Of a stretch of DNA of 61,690 nucleotides, positions 1 through 8,599 are shown piece by piece (position 1 is the first letter of the stretch; the number at the start of each line of letters is the position of its first letter). Under the pieces are notes generated by a model that searched no databases, had not been told where the DNA came from, and saw only the letters and a program-made list of their open reading frames with translations. The stretch is from NCBI GenBank assembly GCA_947088345.1, contig CAMUGE010000011.1, positions 1 through 61,690 of the forward strand, in the 5' to 3' direction. This DNA is from an uncultured Roseburia sp. Lineage in GTDB: Bacteria > Bacillota > Clostridia > Lachnospirales > Lachnospiraceae. The translations under genes were made by a program, and so were the position numbers.

Positions 1-285
1 CCTGGCTAAAGTATAGCAGGCTTTTGGAGGAATTTCCAAAAGCCTAATTGAAGAACCATAAAAAAGAAGAGTTTAGATTATAAAATTTTTCTAAAATCAC
101 TGCTTTCAAATCGTTTCTTTCGATCATTGGCGTTATTGCTGCAAAAGGCTATCTCAATATTTCTGTTTCGACTGATAAAGTTGCAGGCGTGTTGGACAAT
201 CCATGCGGCGCTTTCCTGTCGTAAGAAAATCGTATGATTTTTATCATGATATTCTAAGAAATTCAAAAGAAAATATAAAAGTATA
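1..285. other. Leading region without a recognisable gene
   Basis: I see no supportable gene here. Positions 18-28 and 35-45 form a perfect 11-bp inverted repeat (AGGCTTTTGGA / TCCAAAAGCCT, 6-nt loop) without a following T-run, so it is a palindrome rather than a clear terminator. A 62-codon minus-strand frame at 266-78 resembles no family I know and has no convincing ribosome binding site. The plus-strand terminator just downstream suggests a transcript enters from the left of the window. Confidence 0.4.
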
Positions 286-337
286 AAATGCCTTGTTTTG
301 TTAAAATGTGTTTTGTTAACAGAACAGGGTATTTTTT
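286..337 (+). terminator. Rho-independent terminator upstream of the vanG-like gene
   Basis: Positions 286-297 pair with 323-334 over 12 bp with two G-T wobbles, followed at once by a run of T (332-337). It would end a transcript arriving from the left and insulate the structured element and vanG-like gene that follow. Confidence 0.6.
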
Positions 338-348
338 GTAATAGTCTA

Positions 349-486
349 GTGTGAGAAGAACTTTTAAAGCTCGCAGCAGATCCTGCTTCGCTGAGAAGTT
401 CTAAGTCTCACACCAGAGAATCTCCAAAAACAGGGGATTCTCCGCGCAGATTTAAGTCGCGGCAGAGCCGCGACATGGGAGTTAGC
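349..486 (+). repeat. Structured three-hairpin element, copy A
   Basis: Stem I pairs 349-363 with 396-413 (8 + 7 bp, interrupted by the unpaired bases AAG at 403-405) and encloses a small hairpin at 375-387. Hairpin II pairs 416-425 with 433-442. Hairpin III pairs 456-463 with 467-474 (GTCGCGGC/GCCGCGAC). A tail ATGGGAGTTAGCG follows at 475-487. Two related copies lie at 44806-44963 and 45013-45152, with different bases in the stems but the same pairing. No protein is implied. It could be a structured RNA leader or a small palindromic mobile repeat; the sequence does not decide. Confidence 0.8.
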
Positions 487-567
487 GTAGAAGAAACCCC
501 TGGTCTGCGTTTTCAATATTATAATAAAAGAGACGCACTGACAGTTTGCGTCAGAAATGAGGAAGAG

Positions 568-1638
568 ATGGCGAAGAAAAACATTCTGGTGGTTTTTGGG
601 GGGATTTCCCCGGAGTACAGCGTTTCGTTGGAATCGGCATATGCAGTGATCAAAAATCTGGACGGTGAAAAGTATCACATTGTGCCGGCCGGTATCTCAA
701 AACAGGGAACATGGTATTATTTTACCGGGGATATCGAAAAAATCAGAGAGGATACCTGGTGTAATAAGGCGGATTGTGTTCCGGCCGTATTATCGCCGGA
801 TCGAAGCGAACATAAACTGCTGCTATTTGAAAACGGACAGGTTGGCGGCATTCCGGTTGATCTTGTCTTTCCTGTGCTGCACGGAAAAGGCGGCGAGGAC
901 GGTACGGTGCAGGGACTTGCCGAGCTTGCGGGTATTCCGCTGGTTGGATGCGGCGTACTTGCCTCGGCGCTCTGTATGGATAAGGATCGTGCCCACAAAC
1001 TGGCGCATCTGTCAGGCGTCCGCGTGCCGAAAGCGCTTGTGCTTACGGACAGAAAGAAGAGCGGGAGAGCGGCGGTTTTTGCGGAGAGTATAGGATATCC
1101 CGTTTTTGTAAAACCGGTGAGGGCAGGATCTTCTTTCGGAATTTCCAGAGTCTGTACAGAGGAACAGTTGTCTTTTGCCGTAGCCCTGGCATTTTCCTAT
1201 GACGACCAGGTCATTGTGGAGGAAGAAATTACAGGATTTGAAGTCGGCTGCGCCGTGCTGGGCAATCGTGAACTTCTCGTCGGGGAAGTGGACGAGATTG
1301 AGCTGTCGGGAGGTTTTTTTGATTATACGGAAAAATATACGCTGAAAACATCAGCAATCCATGTGCCTGCCAGGATTGATCGGCAGATGGCGGTCGAGAT
1401 TCAGCTTTGTGCAAAAAAGATATATCGGGCGCTTGGATGCAGCGGTTTTGCACGGGTTGATTTCTTTTTGACGCCAGAGGGGGAGATTGTGTTTAATGAG
1501 GTGAACACGATACCCGGCTTTACCGAGCACAGTCGTTATCCTGCGATGATGCAGGCAGCCGGATATACGTTCGGGGAAATTTTAGAAAAACTTACGGCGC
1601 AGGCGTTGGAGGAGGGGCTGAATGCAGGAAAAAAATAG
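568..1638 (+). CDS. vanG: VanG-type D-alanine--D-serine ligase
   Basis: ATP-grasp ligase joining D-alanine to D-serine (or D-alanine) in the cytoplasm to make the dipeptide end of the peptidoglycan precursor. The 356-residue protein has the N-terminal VFGGISPEYSVSLES motif, the omega-loop segment FFDYTEKYTLKTS that I associate with VanG/VanC-type D-Ser ligases rather than the D-Lac type, and the C-terminal metal-binding stretch FNEVNTIPGFTEHSRYP. I start at 568 because GAGGAAG lies just upstream and the conserved protein begins there; the frame stays open back to 475, but that part falls in the structured repeat. The end overlaps the racemase gene by 17 nt, so they are translationally coupled. 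No vanXY, vanR or vanS gene is adjacent, so it may be a cryptic or non-resistance pair. D-Ser specificity is inferred by resemblance. Confidence 0.85.
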   Translation: MAKKNILVVFGGISPEYSVSLESAYAVIKNLDGEKYHIVPAGISKQGTWYYFTGDIEKIREDTWCNKADCVPAVLSPDRSEHKLLLFENGQVGGIPVDLVFPVLHGKGGEDGTVQGLAELAGIPLVGCGVLASALCMDKDRAHKLAHLSGVRVPKALVLTDRKKSGRAAVFAESIGYPVFVKPVRAGSSFGISRVCTEEQLSFAVALAFSYDDQVIVEEEITGFEVGCAVLGNRELLVGEVDEIELSGGFFDYTEKYTLKTSAIHVPARIDRQMAVEIQLCAKKIYRALGCSGFARVDFFLTPEGEIVFNEVNTIPGFTEHSRYPAMMQAAGYTFGEILEKLTAQALEEGLNAGKK

Positions 1639-3820
1639 ATATGCCGGGATAGACGCTTTTCGCATTCCGGCTGCGATTCTTGTTGTGGCGATTCATACTT
1701 CTCCGTTTGCTGTTTTTAGTGATTCGGCGGATTTTTTTCTCACAAGGGTGCTTGCGCGTATTGCGGTTCCGTTCTTTTTTATGATTACGGGTCAGTTTGT
1801 GCTGTCAGATTATCTGACCGAAACATGGGAACCGTTTGTCAAAATCGGAAAATATCTGAAAAAAATGTTGGTTTTCTATGGTATTTCGATTCTTTTGTAT
1901 CTTCCGATTGGCATTTATGCGGGACATTATAAGAATCTGACAATTCCCCTGCTTTTTAAGATGATTGTTTTTGACGGTACATTTTATCATTTGTGGTATT
2001 TTCCGGCATGCATGGTCGGTATATTGCTGCTTTGTCTGTTAAAGCGATTTTTTACGATCCGGGGGATGTATGCAGCGGCGGGGCTATTGTATGCGGCGGG
2101 TTTATTCGGCGACAGTTACTATGGGCTGGCAGAGAAAATTCCGGCAGCTGCTTCGATTTATGAGGCGGGATTTTCCATCTGGTCGTATACGAGGAACGGT
2201 TTGTTTATGGCGCCTGTCTTTTTTCTGTGCGGTGTTTATGCCGGACGCTGTAAATCCTGCATTGGCAGCAAAAAAGTACGCAAAAAAAGATTTTGCGCCT
2301 GTTTATGTTTTGCGGTATCGTTTCTTCTGATGACAGCGGAGGCGTTTACGCTGCGCTATTTTGATATGCAGCGCCATGACAGTATGTATGCGCTGCTGAT
2401 CCCGGTTGTAATATTTTTTTATCAGATGCTGCTGTTGGGGCCATGCCGGAAAGAAAAGGATTCCTGGATGGAGCGTACGGTTTCGCTAGTGATATATATT
2501 ATCCATCCGGCCATCATTGTTGCGCTGCGGCTTGCCGCGAAAGTAAGCGGATTTTCTGCGCCGGCAGAAAACAGCCTTGTCCAGTTTGCGCTGACTGCCG
2601 TTTTATCGTATGCGGCCGCGTATGTGATTGCAGTTATATTGCGCCGTATCAGACAGAGCAGAGAACGGAAAAAACAGGAAATGTTAAAGAGCAGAACATG
2701 GGTGGAGATTGATTCGGATGCGCTCGGCAATAATGTTAAGTTTATCCGTAATATTTTGCCGGAGAATTGTAAACTGATGCCTGCGGTAAAGGCGAATGCT
2801 TACGGACATGGCGATGTTAAGATTGCATCCTGTTTGCGCCGTATGGGAGTCGACGCGTTCTGTGTGGCATGTGTCAATGAGGGGGTAAGGCTGCGCCGCG
2901 CCGGAATTGGCGGCGAGATACTTGTTTTGGGTTATACGCATCCTGTACAGTTTGATTTGCTGCGCAGGTATTGTCTGTCGCAGACAGTAGTTGATTCTGC
3001 ATATGCGAAACAGCTGCAGCTATATGGAAAGAAACTTCATGTGCATATCGGTATTGATACCGGAATGCACCGTCTTGGGGAGCGATGGGAAAATACCGAG
3101 GAGATTCTTCAGATCTTTCGAATTAAAAATCTGATCGTGGACGGCATTTATACGCACCTGTCCGCAGATGAGGAAAAAGGGGAAGCCAATCGTCAGTTTA
3201 CGATGAGCCAGGCTGCACATTTTTCCATGGTGTTGGACGAGTTGAAAGAACATGGGATTCGACAGCCCAAAGTCCATATGCAGGCCAGCTACGGCGTCTT
3301 CAATTACCCTGCTCTTTGCGGCGATTATGCAAGAGTCGGGATTGCGCTTTATGGTGTCTTAAGCACAGGAGAGGATACTGCAGAGTGGAGAGAAGCGTTA
3401 AAGCCGGTTCTTTCGCTAAAGACAAGGGTAGCGTCGGTCAGAGAAATTTATGCGGGAGAGACGGCCGGATATGGATTTTCTTTTACTGCAAAGCGCACGA
3501 TGAAAATTGCGGCTCTTTCCATTGGCTATGCTGACGGCTTTCCGCGCATGCTCTCAAACGGAAAAGGAGCTGTCTTAATCCGCGGCAGTATTGCTCCTGT
3601 GGTCGGAATGGTATGCATGGATCAGACGCTTGTCGATGTGACAGAAATCGCGGATGTCTGCACCGGGGATGTTGCTGTTGTAATCGGAATTTCTCAGGAA
3701 AAGGAAATTTCTGTCTGCGATCTGGCACAACGTTTGGGCACGATCACAAATGAGATTTTAAGCCGTATCGGCGAACGGGCCGAACGAGTTACAATAAATG
3801 GCTTCAGGTGCAGAAATTGA
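1622..3820 (+). CDS. vanT: VanT-type membrane-bound serine/alanine racemase
   Basis: Two-domain protein of 732 residues that would supply D-serine to the ligase. Residues about 1-345 form an acyltransferase-3-like membrane domain with roughly ten hydrophobic segments (opening YAGIDAFRIPAAILVVAIHT); in VanT this part is thought to bring in L-serine. From about residue 354 it is a fold III PLP-dependent alanine racemase: AVKANAYGHG holds the PLP lysine (Lys390), and IGYADGFPR and GMVCMDQTLVDVT are family motifs. The ATG at 1622 lies inside the ligase gene and is preceded by GGAGGAGGGG. The racemase domain alone could also make D-Ala, so the preferred amino acid is inferred from the partner gene. 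Confidence 0.88.
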   Translation: MQEKNRYAGIDAFRIPAAILVVAIHTSPFAVFSDSADFFLTRVLARIAVPFFFMITGQFVLSDYLTETWEPFVKIGKYLKKMLVFYGISILLYLPIGIYAGHYKNLTIPLLFKMIVFDGTFYHLWYFPACMVGILLLCLLKRFFTIRGMYAAAGLLYAAGLFGDSYYGLAEKIPAAASIYEAGFSIWSYTRNGLFMAPVFFLCGVYAGRCKSCIGSKKVRKKRFCACLCFAVSFLLMTAEAFTLRYFDMQRHDSMYALLIPVVIFFYQMLLLGPCRKEKDSWMERTVSLVIYIIHPAIIVALRLAAKVSGFSAPAENSLVQFALTAVLSYAAAYVIAVILRRIRQSRERKKQEMLKSRTWVEIDSDALGNNVKFIRNILPENCKLMPAVKANAYGHGDVKIASCLRRMGVDAFCVACVNEGVRLRRAGIGGEILVLGYTHPVQFDLLRRYCLSQTVVDSAYAKQLQLYGKKLHVHIGIDTGMHRLGERWENTEEILQIFRIKNLIVDGIYTHLSADEEKGEANRQFTMSQAAHFSMVLDELKEHGIRQPKVHMQASYGVFNYPALCGDYARVGIALYGVLSTGEDTAEWREALKPVLSLKTRVASVREIYAGETAGYGFSFTAKRTMKIAALSIGYADGFPRMLSNGKGAVLIRGSIAPVVGMVCMDQTLVDVTEIADVCTGDVAVVIGISQEKEISVCDLAQRLGTITNEILSRIGERAERVTINGFRCRN

Positions 3821-3913
3821 CAACTGCAAAGGAGTGTGCCATAATAAATAAAATAATGCTTTGGTCAAAAGGAATTTTGATCCAGGCAGCATACAATTGG
3901 TTTATAAATTATC

Positions 3914-3933
3914 CTGTGACCATCAGGTCACAG
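3914..3933. promoter_or_regulatory. Palindromic operator candidate before the molybdenum cofactor operon
   Basis: CTGTGACC (3914-3921), four bases, then GGTCACAG (3926-3933): a perfect 8-bp dyad 27 nt upstream of the methyltransferase start and just after an A+T-rich stretch that could hold a -10 box (TTATAAATTAT). The spacing does not match the CRP or FNR consensus. The binding protein is unknown. Confidence 0.4.
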
Positions 3934-3959
3934 TGACGATACGGGAAAGGGGAGAGAAC

Positions 3960-4544
3960 ATGTCGTTTATTGTACAGTATCTGCTGCATCCAAGGAGTGT
4001 GGGCGCTGTAAAACCGAGTTCAAAGCATCTGGCGAAAAAGATGGTGGAGGATGTGAATTTCGTTAAAGCAAGATGTATTACGGAGCTTGGCGCCGGGACC
4101 GGCGTATTTACGGAAGAGGTGGTAAAGGCAAAACGTGATGAAACCGTTTATCTGGTTTTTGAGATCAACGATGCGTTTTACTGCACATTAAATGATAAAT
4201 ATGGCTCCATTCCGAACGTGCATATCATACACGATTCCGCAGAAAAGATGGCGTCCTATCTTGCAAAATACGGCTTTTCGCGCTCCGACTATATTTTGTC
4301 CGGCCTGCCGTTTGCCAGTCTGCCCAAAAAGACATCCGACCATATTTTAAGAGAATGCCGCAGATGCCTGACGACCGGAGGTTCTTTTATTACATTTCAG
4401 TATACCAAATTAAAACTGTCGCTGTTTAAACAATATTTTGCAAAGATTTCTCTGAAAAAAGAGAACAGGAATGTCCCGCCGGCTTACATTATGAACTGCA
4501 GGAACGGACGGAGAAAGAAAAATGGAACGCCTGACACACTTTGA
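3960..4544 (+). CDS. SAM-dependent methyltransferase, phospholipid/rRNA methylase-like
   Basis: Class I methyltransferase of 194 residues. ELGAGTGVFTEEV (motif I, SAM binding) and the acidic end of strand 2 (VFEIND) are clear. The N-terminal region HPRSVGAVKPSSKHLAKKM is shared by phospholipid N-methyltransferase (PmtA)-like and KsgA/Erm-like proteins. The substrate cannot be told. I start at 3960 because GGGGAGAG stands just before it; the longer open frame from 3861 would read through the palindrome. The last 23 nt overlap moaC, which suggests one transcript, though methyltransferases of this kind have no known part in molybdopterin synthesis. Confidence 0.72.
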   Translation: MSFIVQYLLHPRSVGAVKPSSKHLAKKMVEDVNFVKARCITELGAGTGVFTEEVVKAKRDETVYLVFEINDAFYCTLNDKYGSIPNVHIIHDSAEKMASYLAKYGFSRSDYILSGLPFASLPKKTSDHILRECRRCLTTGGSFITFQYTKLKLSLFKQYFAKISLKKENRNVPPAYIMNCRNGRRKKNGTPDTL

Positions 4545-5004
4545 TGAAAACGGGAATGCCGTTATGGTAGACGTCCGCCAAAAGGAGGATACTTACAGAG
4601 TTGCAAAAGCGGAGGGGACAATCCGCTTAAATAACGAAGCTTTCCTTGCAGTCGGGCGTCATACAGTAAAAAAGGGAGATGTGCTTTCCGTCGCAAGGAT
4701 TGCCGGGATTATGGCGGCAAAAAAAAATGCGCAGCTGATCCCCCTTTGTCACAATATTGTGCTTTCCAATTGTGCAGTTGATTTTGAGACGGACGAAAAG
4801 ACATGTTGTATCCGCGCGGTCTGTACTGTCTCCTGTACAGGAAAAACGGGAGTAGAGATGGAAGCGCTTACAGGAGTAAGCGTAGCGCTTTTGACAATTT
4901 ACGATATGTGCAAATCCATAGACCGTTCTATGGAGATTATAAAGATACGTCTTCTGGAAAAAGACGGCGGAAAAAGCGGCAGGTATTTGTATGAAGCAGA
5001 TTGA
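4522..5004 (+). CDS. moaC: Cyclic pyranopterin monophosphate synthase MoaC
   Basis: Second step of molybdopterin synthesis: converts the MoaA product (3',8-cyclo-dihydro-GTP) into cyclic pyranopterin monophosphate. The 160-residue length fits the family. Recognisable blocks are MVDVRQKEDTYRVAKAEG at the start, LIPLCHNI in the middle and GVEMEALTGVSVALLTIYDM, all of which contribute to the active site. It overlaps the methyltransferase by 23 nt and the moeA-like gene by 14 nt, so it sits in the middle of a tightly coupled operon with moaA. moaB/mogA, moaD and moaE are not in this window and must be elsewhere if the pathway is complete. Confidence 0.95.
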   Translation: MERLTHFDENGNAVMVDVRQKEDTYRVAKAEGTIRLNNEAFLAVGRHTVKKGDVLSVARIAGIMAAKKNAQLIPLCHNIVLSNCAVDFETDEKTCCIRAVCTVSCTGKTGVEMEALTGVSVALLTIYDMCKSIDRSMEIIKIRLLEKDGGKSGRYLYEAD

Positions 5005-6025
5005 GACAAAAAATGCAGTCGGCCACATTTTGTGCCATGATGTAACGCAGATTATCCGGGGCGTGACAAAGGACGCTGTGTTCCGAAAAGGCCATATGAT
5101 TACAGAAGAAGATATCCCCGTACTTCTTCGTATGGGAAAGGATCACATCTACGTATGGGAAAACGACAGTACGCTGCTTCACGAAAATGACGCAGCGAAT
5201 CAGTTATATGATCTGTGTAAAAATGAGCATATTTATCATGGAGAGGTAAAAGAGGGAAAAATAGAAGCGTTTGCGGACTGTGACGGGTTGTTTCGATTAG
5301 ACAGACAGAAGCTTTTGCACATCAACTCGTTCGGGGAAATCATGATTGCAGCAAGGCACGGGAACACGCCGGTCAGAAAAGGGGATAAGCTTGCGGGGAT
5401 GCGTATTATTCCGCTGCTGATAAAAAAAGAAAAAATGGAGCAGGCAAAAGCAGTCTGCGGCGGGGAGCCGATTTTTGCGGTCAAACCGTATTTAAAGAAA
5501 AAAGCGGCGGTGATTGCAACCGGAAATGAGATATATTATAACCGGATAACCGATACGTTTACACCGGTTGTGCTGGATAAACTAAAAGAGTTTGGAGCCG
5601 AAATTATATTTCAAAAAGTATTTGACGATAATCCGCAAAAAATAACAGCGGGCATTCTTACAGCGATAGAGCGGGGAGCGCAGCTTGTTGTGTGTACCGG
5701 CGGTATGAGCGTCGACCCTGATGACAGAACGCCTCTTGCCATCAGGAATACAGGGGCGGATCTTGTTACCTACGGAGCGCCCGTGCTGCCGGGAGCAATG
5801 TTTTTGCTCTCTTATTTTCGTGCGAAAGATCGGATCGTTCCGATTATGGGTCTGCCGGGATGCGTCATGTACGCAAAGCGCACAGTTTTTGATCTGGCGC
5901 TGCCCAGAATTATGGCGGACGATCCGATTACGGCAGAAGAAATTGCGCTGCTCGGAGAGGGCGGTTTGTGCTTATCCTGCGAAGTCTGCCGTTTTCCGGA
6001 CTGCGGATTTGGAAAAGGCTGGTGA
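4991..6025 (+). CDS. MoeA/MogA-like molybdopterin-binding protein
   Basis: Molybdopterin-binding protein of 344 residues, expected to help insert or activate molybdenum. The MoCF-binding fold is visible in the second half: AVIATGNEIY, then VVCTGGMSVDPDDRTP and the loop MGLPGCVMYAKRTVFD. The N-terminal half is shorter and unlike canonical MoeA (about 400 residues), and the protein ends in the cysteine-bearing tail CEVCRFPDCGFGKGW. Proteins of this type accompany XdhC-type maturation genes in Clostridia that use molybdenum hydroxylases. Starts inside moaC (14-nt overlap) and stops 1 nt before moaA. I avoid the symbol moeA because the domain layout is not standard. Confidence 0.8.
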   Translation: MKQIETKNAVGHILCHDVTQIIRGVTKDAVFRKGHMITEEDIPVLLRMGKDHIYVWENDSTLLHENDAANQLYDLCKNEHIYHGEVKEGKIEAFADCDGLFRLDRQKLLHINSFGEIMIAARHGNTPVRKGDKLAGMRIIPLLIKKEKMEQAKAVCGGEPIFAVKPYLKKKAAVIATGNEIYYNRITDTFTPVVLDKLKEFGAEIIFQKVFDDNPQKITAGILTAIERGAQLVVCTGGMSVDPDDRTPLAIRNTGADLVTYGAPVLPGAMFLLSYFRAKDRIVPIMGLPGCVMYAKRTVFDLALPRIMADDPITAEEIALLGEGGLCLSCEVCRFPDCGFGKGW

Positions 6026-6026
6026 C

Positions 6027-7055
6027 ATGAAAGACCGCTATGGAAGAACGATAAATTATATGAGAATCTCCGTCGCCAGAGACTGTAATCTAAGCTGCAG
6101 ATACTGTATGCCGCCGGGAGAGCAGCGCGAGGTTTCCGGAAAGCTTTTATCTGATTCTGAAATACTGCGCGTGGCAAAAGCTGCTGCAGAGCTTGGGATT
6201 ACGCGGTTTAAACTGACCGGGGGAGAGCCGCTGATGCGTCCGGGGATTGTACGGCTTGCCGCGGCAATCAGGGCGTTTCCTGACACGGAGGCCGTCACAG
6301 TTACAACAAACGGCGTGCTGCTTGCCAAATTAGCAAAAGATTTAAAAAAAGCAGGCGTAGACGCGGTAAACGTCAGCCTGGATACGCTCGATCCCTCTTA
6401 TTTTCAATGGCTGACCGGACATGACGCGTTGGAGAGAGTGATAGAAGGGATAGAAGCTGCGCAGGCGGCGGGCCTATTTGTCAAATTAAATGCAGTCCAG
6501 GGGCGTCAGGCGGACGGAAGAGAGCTGATTTGTTTTGCGCAGCGGAGAGGACTGATCATTCGGTTTATTGAGATGATGCCTGTCGGATACGGAAAAAATT
6601 TTGTTTCGGAGGAAAAGGCGGATTTGTTTTCTTTTCTGCGGCAGCATTATGGAAAGGCGGAGCGCATAGATAAGAGAGAGTGGACGGGGGGCGCCGCCGG
6701 GGCGGCGGATGCGCTGCCTGCTTTTCGTTTTGGGGCCGGTCTCTGTTTTGGAGCAGGACCGGCCGAGTACTACAGGTTTGAAAAGCTGCGTTGTCCGGTC
6801 GGGCTGATACGTGCAGTAACTCATCAGTTTTGCAGTACCTGTAACCGGATTCGGCTGACCGGGGAGGGACGGCTGAAACTTTGTCTTTCCTATCAGGACG
6901 GCGTCGATTTGCGGCCGGATTTGGAGCGCGGCGTCGGAGACGGAGAGTTAATTGAGATGATGGAACAGGCGATCTTCATGAAACCGAGACGGCATTGCTT
7001 TATGGAGCCGGAAAAGATGACGGAACAGGGGGCTATGATTTCAATTGGAGGTTAG
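6027..7055 (+). CDS. moaA: GTP 3',8-cyclase MoaA
   Basis: Radical SAM enzyme that rearranges GTP in the first step of molybdopterin synthesis. CNLSCRYC near the N-terminus holds the SAM-binding [4Fe-4S] cysteines (CxxxCxxC); FCSTCNRIRLT followed by KLC holds the second cluster (Cx2Cx13C), which is diagnostic for MoaA. KLTGGEPLMRPG is the GGEP motif. Length 342 is normal. The ATG at 6027 follows the previous stop by 1 nt; the frame is open much further upstream but only as an overlap with the moeA-like gene. The usual C-terminal double glycine is present (SIGG). Last pathway gene before the MOSC-XdhC fusion. Confidence 0.95.
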   Translation: MKDRYGRTINYMRISVARDCNLSCRYCMPPGEQREVSGKLLSDSEILRVAKAAAELGITRFKLTGGEPLMRPGIVRLAAAIRAFPDTEAVTVTTNGVLLAKLAKDLKKAGVDAVNVSLDTLDPSYFQWLTGHDALERVIEGIEAAQAAGLFVKLNAVQGRQADGRELICFAQRRGLIIRFIEMMPVGYGKNFVSEEKADLFSFLRQHYGKAERIDKREWTGGAAGAADALPAFRFGAGLCFGAGPAEYYRFEKLRCPVGLIRAVTHQFCSTCNRIRLTGEGRLKLCLSYQDGVDLRPDLERGVGDGELIEMMEQAIFMKPRRHCFMEPEKMTEQGAMISIGG

Positions 7056-7085
7056 CTTCAATACAGGCGCGAACGGAGGTTAGCA

Positions 7086-8537
7086 GTGGGAACAGTGAAA
7101 GCAATCTGTATCAGTGAGAAGAGAGGTACCCGGAAGAAACGGGTGGAGCAGGCGGAATTTGTTGAGAGCTGGGGCATCAGAGGGGATGCGCATGCAGGGA
7201 ACTGGCACAGGCAGGTCAGTCTGTTGTCTTTTGAAAAAATACAGCAATTTCGGGAACGCGGAGCGGATGTTGATTATGGGGCGTTTGGTGAAAATCTGGT
7301 GATAGAGGGTTATGACTTTGCACGTCTGCCGCTCGGAACCAGAGTTTTGTGCAATGAAGTGCTGCTTGAAATCACGCAGATCGGAAAAGAGTGTCACAGC
7401 CACTGTGAAATTTATAAAAAGATGGGTGAATGCATTATGCCGTCAGAGGGCGTATTTGCAGTTGTTTTAAAAGGCGGACGAATTGCGGAAGGGGAGACGG
7501 CAGTGTGCATTCCGGCAAATCTTTTCCGGACGATTGCAGGTCGTGCAGCGGATGCGGACTGTATTCTTGCGACTGTTACGGATGGGGAAAATCCGGGTGA
7601 ACAGGCGCTTTGGATTGACGGGATCTTACGCTGGAACAGCGCTTCTGACGCTTTTTTTTCGAAACACGCCAGGCGGTTTCTTGACGCAGGCAAAAGCGAT
7701 CTGCTTTCGATTGAGGGCCGCAGTGTTTTCTGTGAAAAAATCGGCGGCAGGAAAAATCTGGTTGTCTGCGGTGCGGGACATGTATCTGTACCAATCATCG
7801 CTACAGGAAAACGTCTTGGTTTTTTTGTTACGGCGATTGACGATCGGGAAGCGTTTGCACAGACAGCAGAAAGAGCCGGTGCGGACGAGGTGTACTGCGA
7901 ATCATTTGCGACTGCAGTGGAGCGGGTGAGCGGAAGCCGCGACACATATTTTGTGATTGTGACAAGAGGGCATCAGTATGATATCGAGTGTCTGCGTATT
8001 GCTTTAAAAAAGGCGCACGCCTATATCGGGATGATGGGCAGCAGAAAGCGTGCAAAAGCCGTAAAAGAGCAATTGCGCGCAGAGGGTGTGCCGGAGAAAC
8101 TGTTAGAGCAGATTCACGCGCCAATCGGGATAGCAATCGGGGCAGAGTCGCCGGAGGAAATTGCCATATCGGTGATGGCCCAGATTATTCAGACGAAGAA
8201 CAGCGAAAAGAGAATCGGAACTTATGATGCCAGGCTTATGGATTATCTGACCAAAGAAAAAGGAGCCGGGAAAGCGATGGCGCTCTGTACGATCGTGGAA
8301 AAACACGGATCTGCGCCGCGGGAAGTCGGTACAAAAATGCTTGTCTTAGAAGACGGCAGTCTTATCGGAACGATTGGAGGGGGGACGGCGGAGCATAAAA
8401 TCCGTGAAGAAGCGCTTGCTATGCTGCGAGAGGGCAAAACATTCTGTCAAAAGAAACTGGAACTGACAGCAGGCGATGCAGCAGGACAGGGGATGGTCTG
8501 CGGCGGATCGATCGTTGTAATTCTGCAAAAAATGTAA
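7086..8537 (+). CDS. MOSC domain - XdhC/CoxI fusion protein
   Basis: Multidomain protein of 483 residues, probably for maturing a molybdenum hydroxylase (xanthine-dehydrogenase type). Residues about 1-147 are a MOSC domain (molybdenum sulfurase C-terminal fold) with the cysteine-bearing KECHSHCEIY. Residues about 150-220 look like a worn XdhC_CoxI domain that has lost its motifs. About 224-375 is the XdhC Rossmann domain (VVCGAGHVSVPII, VTRGHQYD, GMMGSRKRA). About 390-483 is an intact XdhC_CoxI domain (HGSAPREVGTKM, IGTIGGGTAEHKI). XdhC normally runs CoxI then Rossmann, so the good copy is in the reverse position. GTG start at 7086 behind CGGAGGT. The hydroxylase itself is not in the window. 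Confidence 0.85.
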   Translation: MGTVKAICISEKRGTRKKRVEQAEFVESWGIRGDAHAGNWHRQVSLLSFEKIQQFRERGADVDYGAFGENLVIEGYDFARLPLGTRVLCNEVLLEITQIGKECHSHCEIYKKMGECIMPSEGVFAVVLKGGRIAEGETAVCIPANLFRTIAGRAADADCILATVTDGENPGEQALWIDGILRWNSASDAFFSKHARRFLDAGKSDLLSIEGRSVFCEKIGGRKNLVVCGAGHVSVPIIATGKRLGFFVTAIDDREAFAQTAERAGADEVYCESFATAVERVSGSRDTYFVIVTRGHQYDIECLRIALKKAHAYIGMMGSRKRAKAVKEQLRAEGVPEKLLEQIHAPIGIAIGAESPEEIAISVMAQIIQTKNSEKRIGTYDARLMDYLTKEKGAGKAMALCTIVEKHGSAPREVGTKMLVLEDGSLIGTIGGGTAEHKIREEALAMLREGKTFCQKKLELTAGDAAGQGMVCGGSIVVILQKM

Positions 8538-8599
8538 TTATGGATACGAGTTATCATTGTGACAAAACAAAAAGAGATAGAAAACGGAGGGAACAAATT

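Noticed and set aside
78-266. 62-codon gene on the minus strand
   Set aside because: No family resemblance, no ribosome binding site, A+T-rich intergenic context.
475-567. Longer start for the vanG-like ligase
   Set aside because: The extra 31 codons consist of the tail of structured element A and a hairpin; the conserved protein starts at 568.
3914-3933. CRP site
   Set aside because: TGTGA and TCACA are 8 bases apart instead of 6, so it does not fit the CRP consensus; kept only as an unassigned palindrome.
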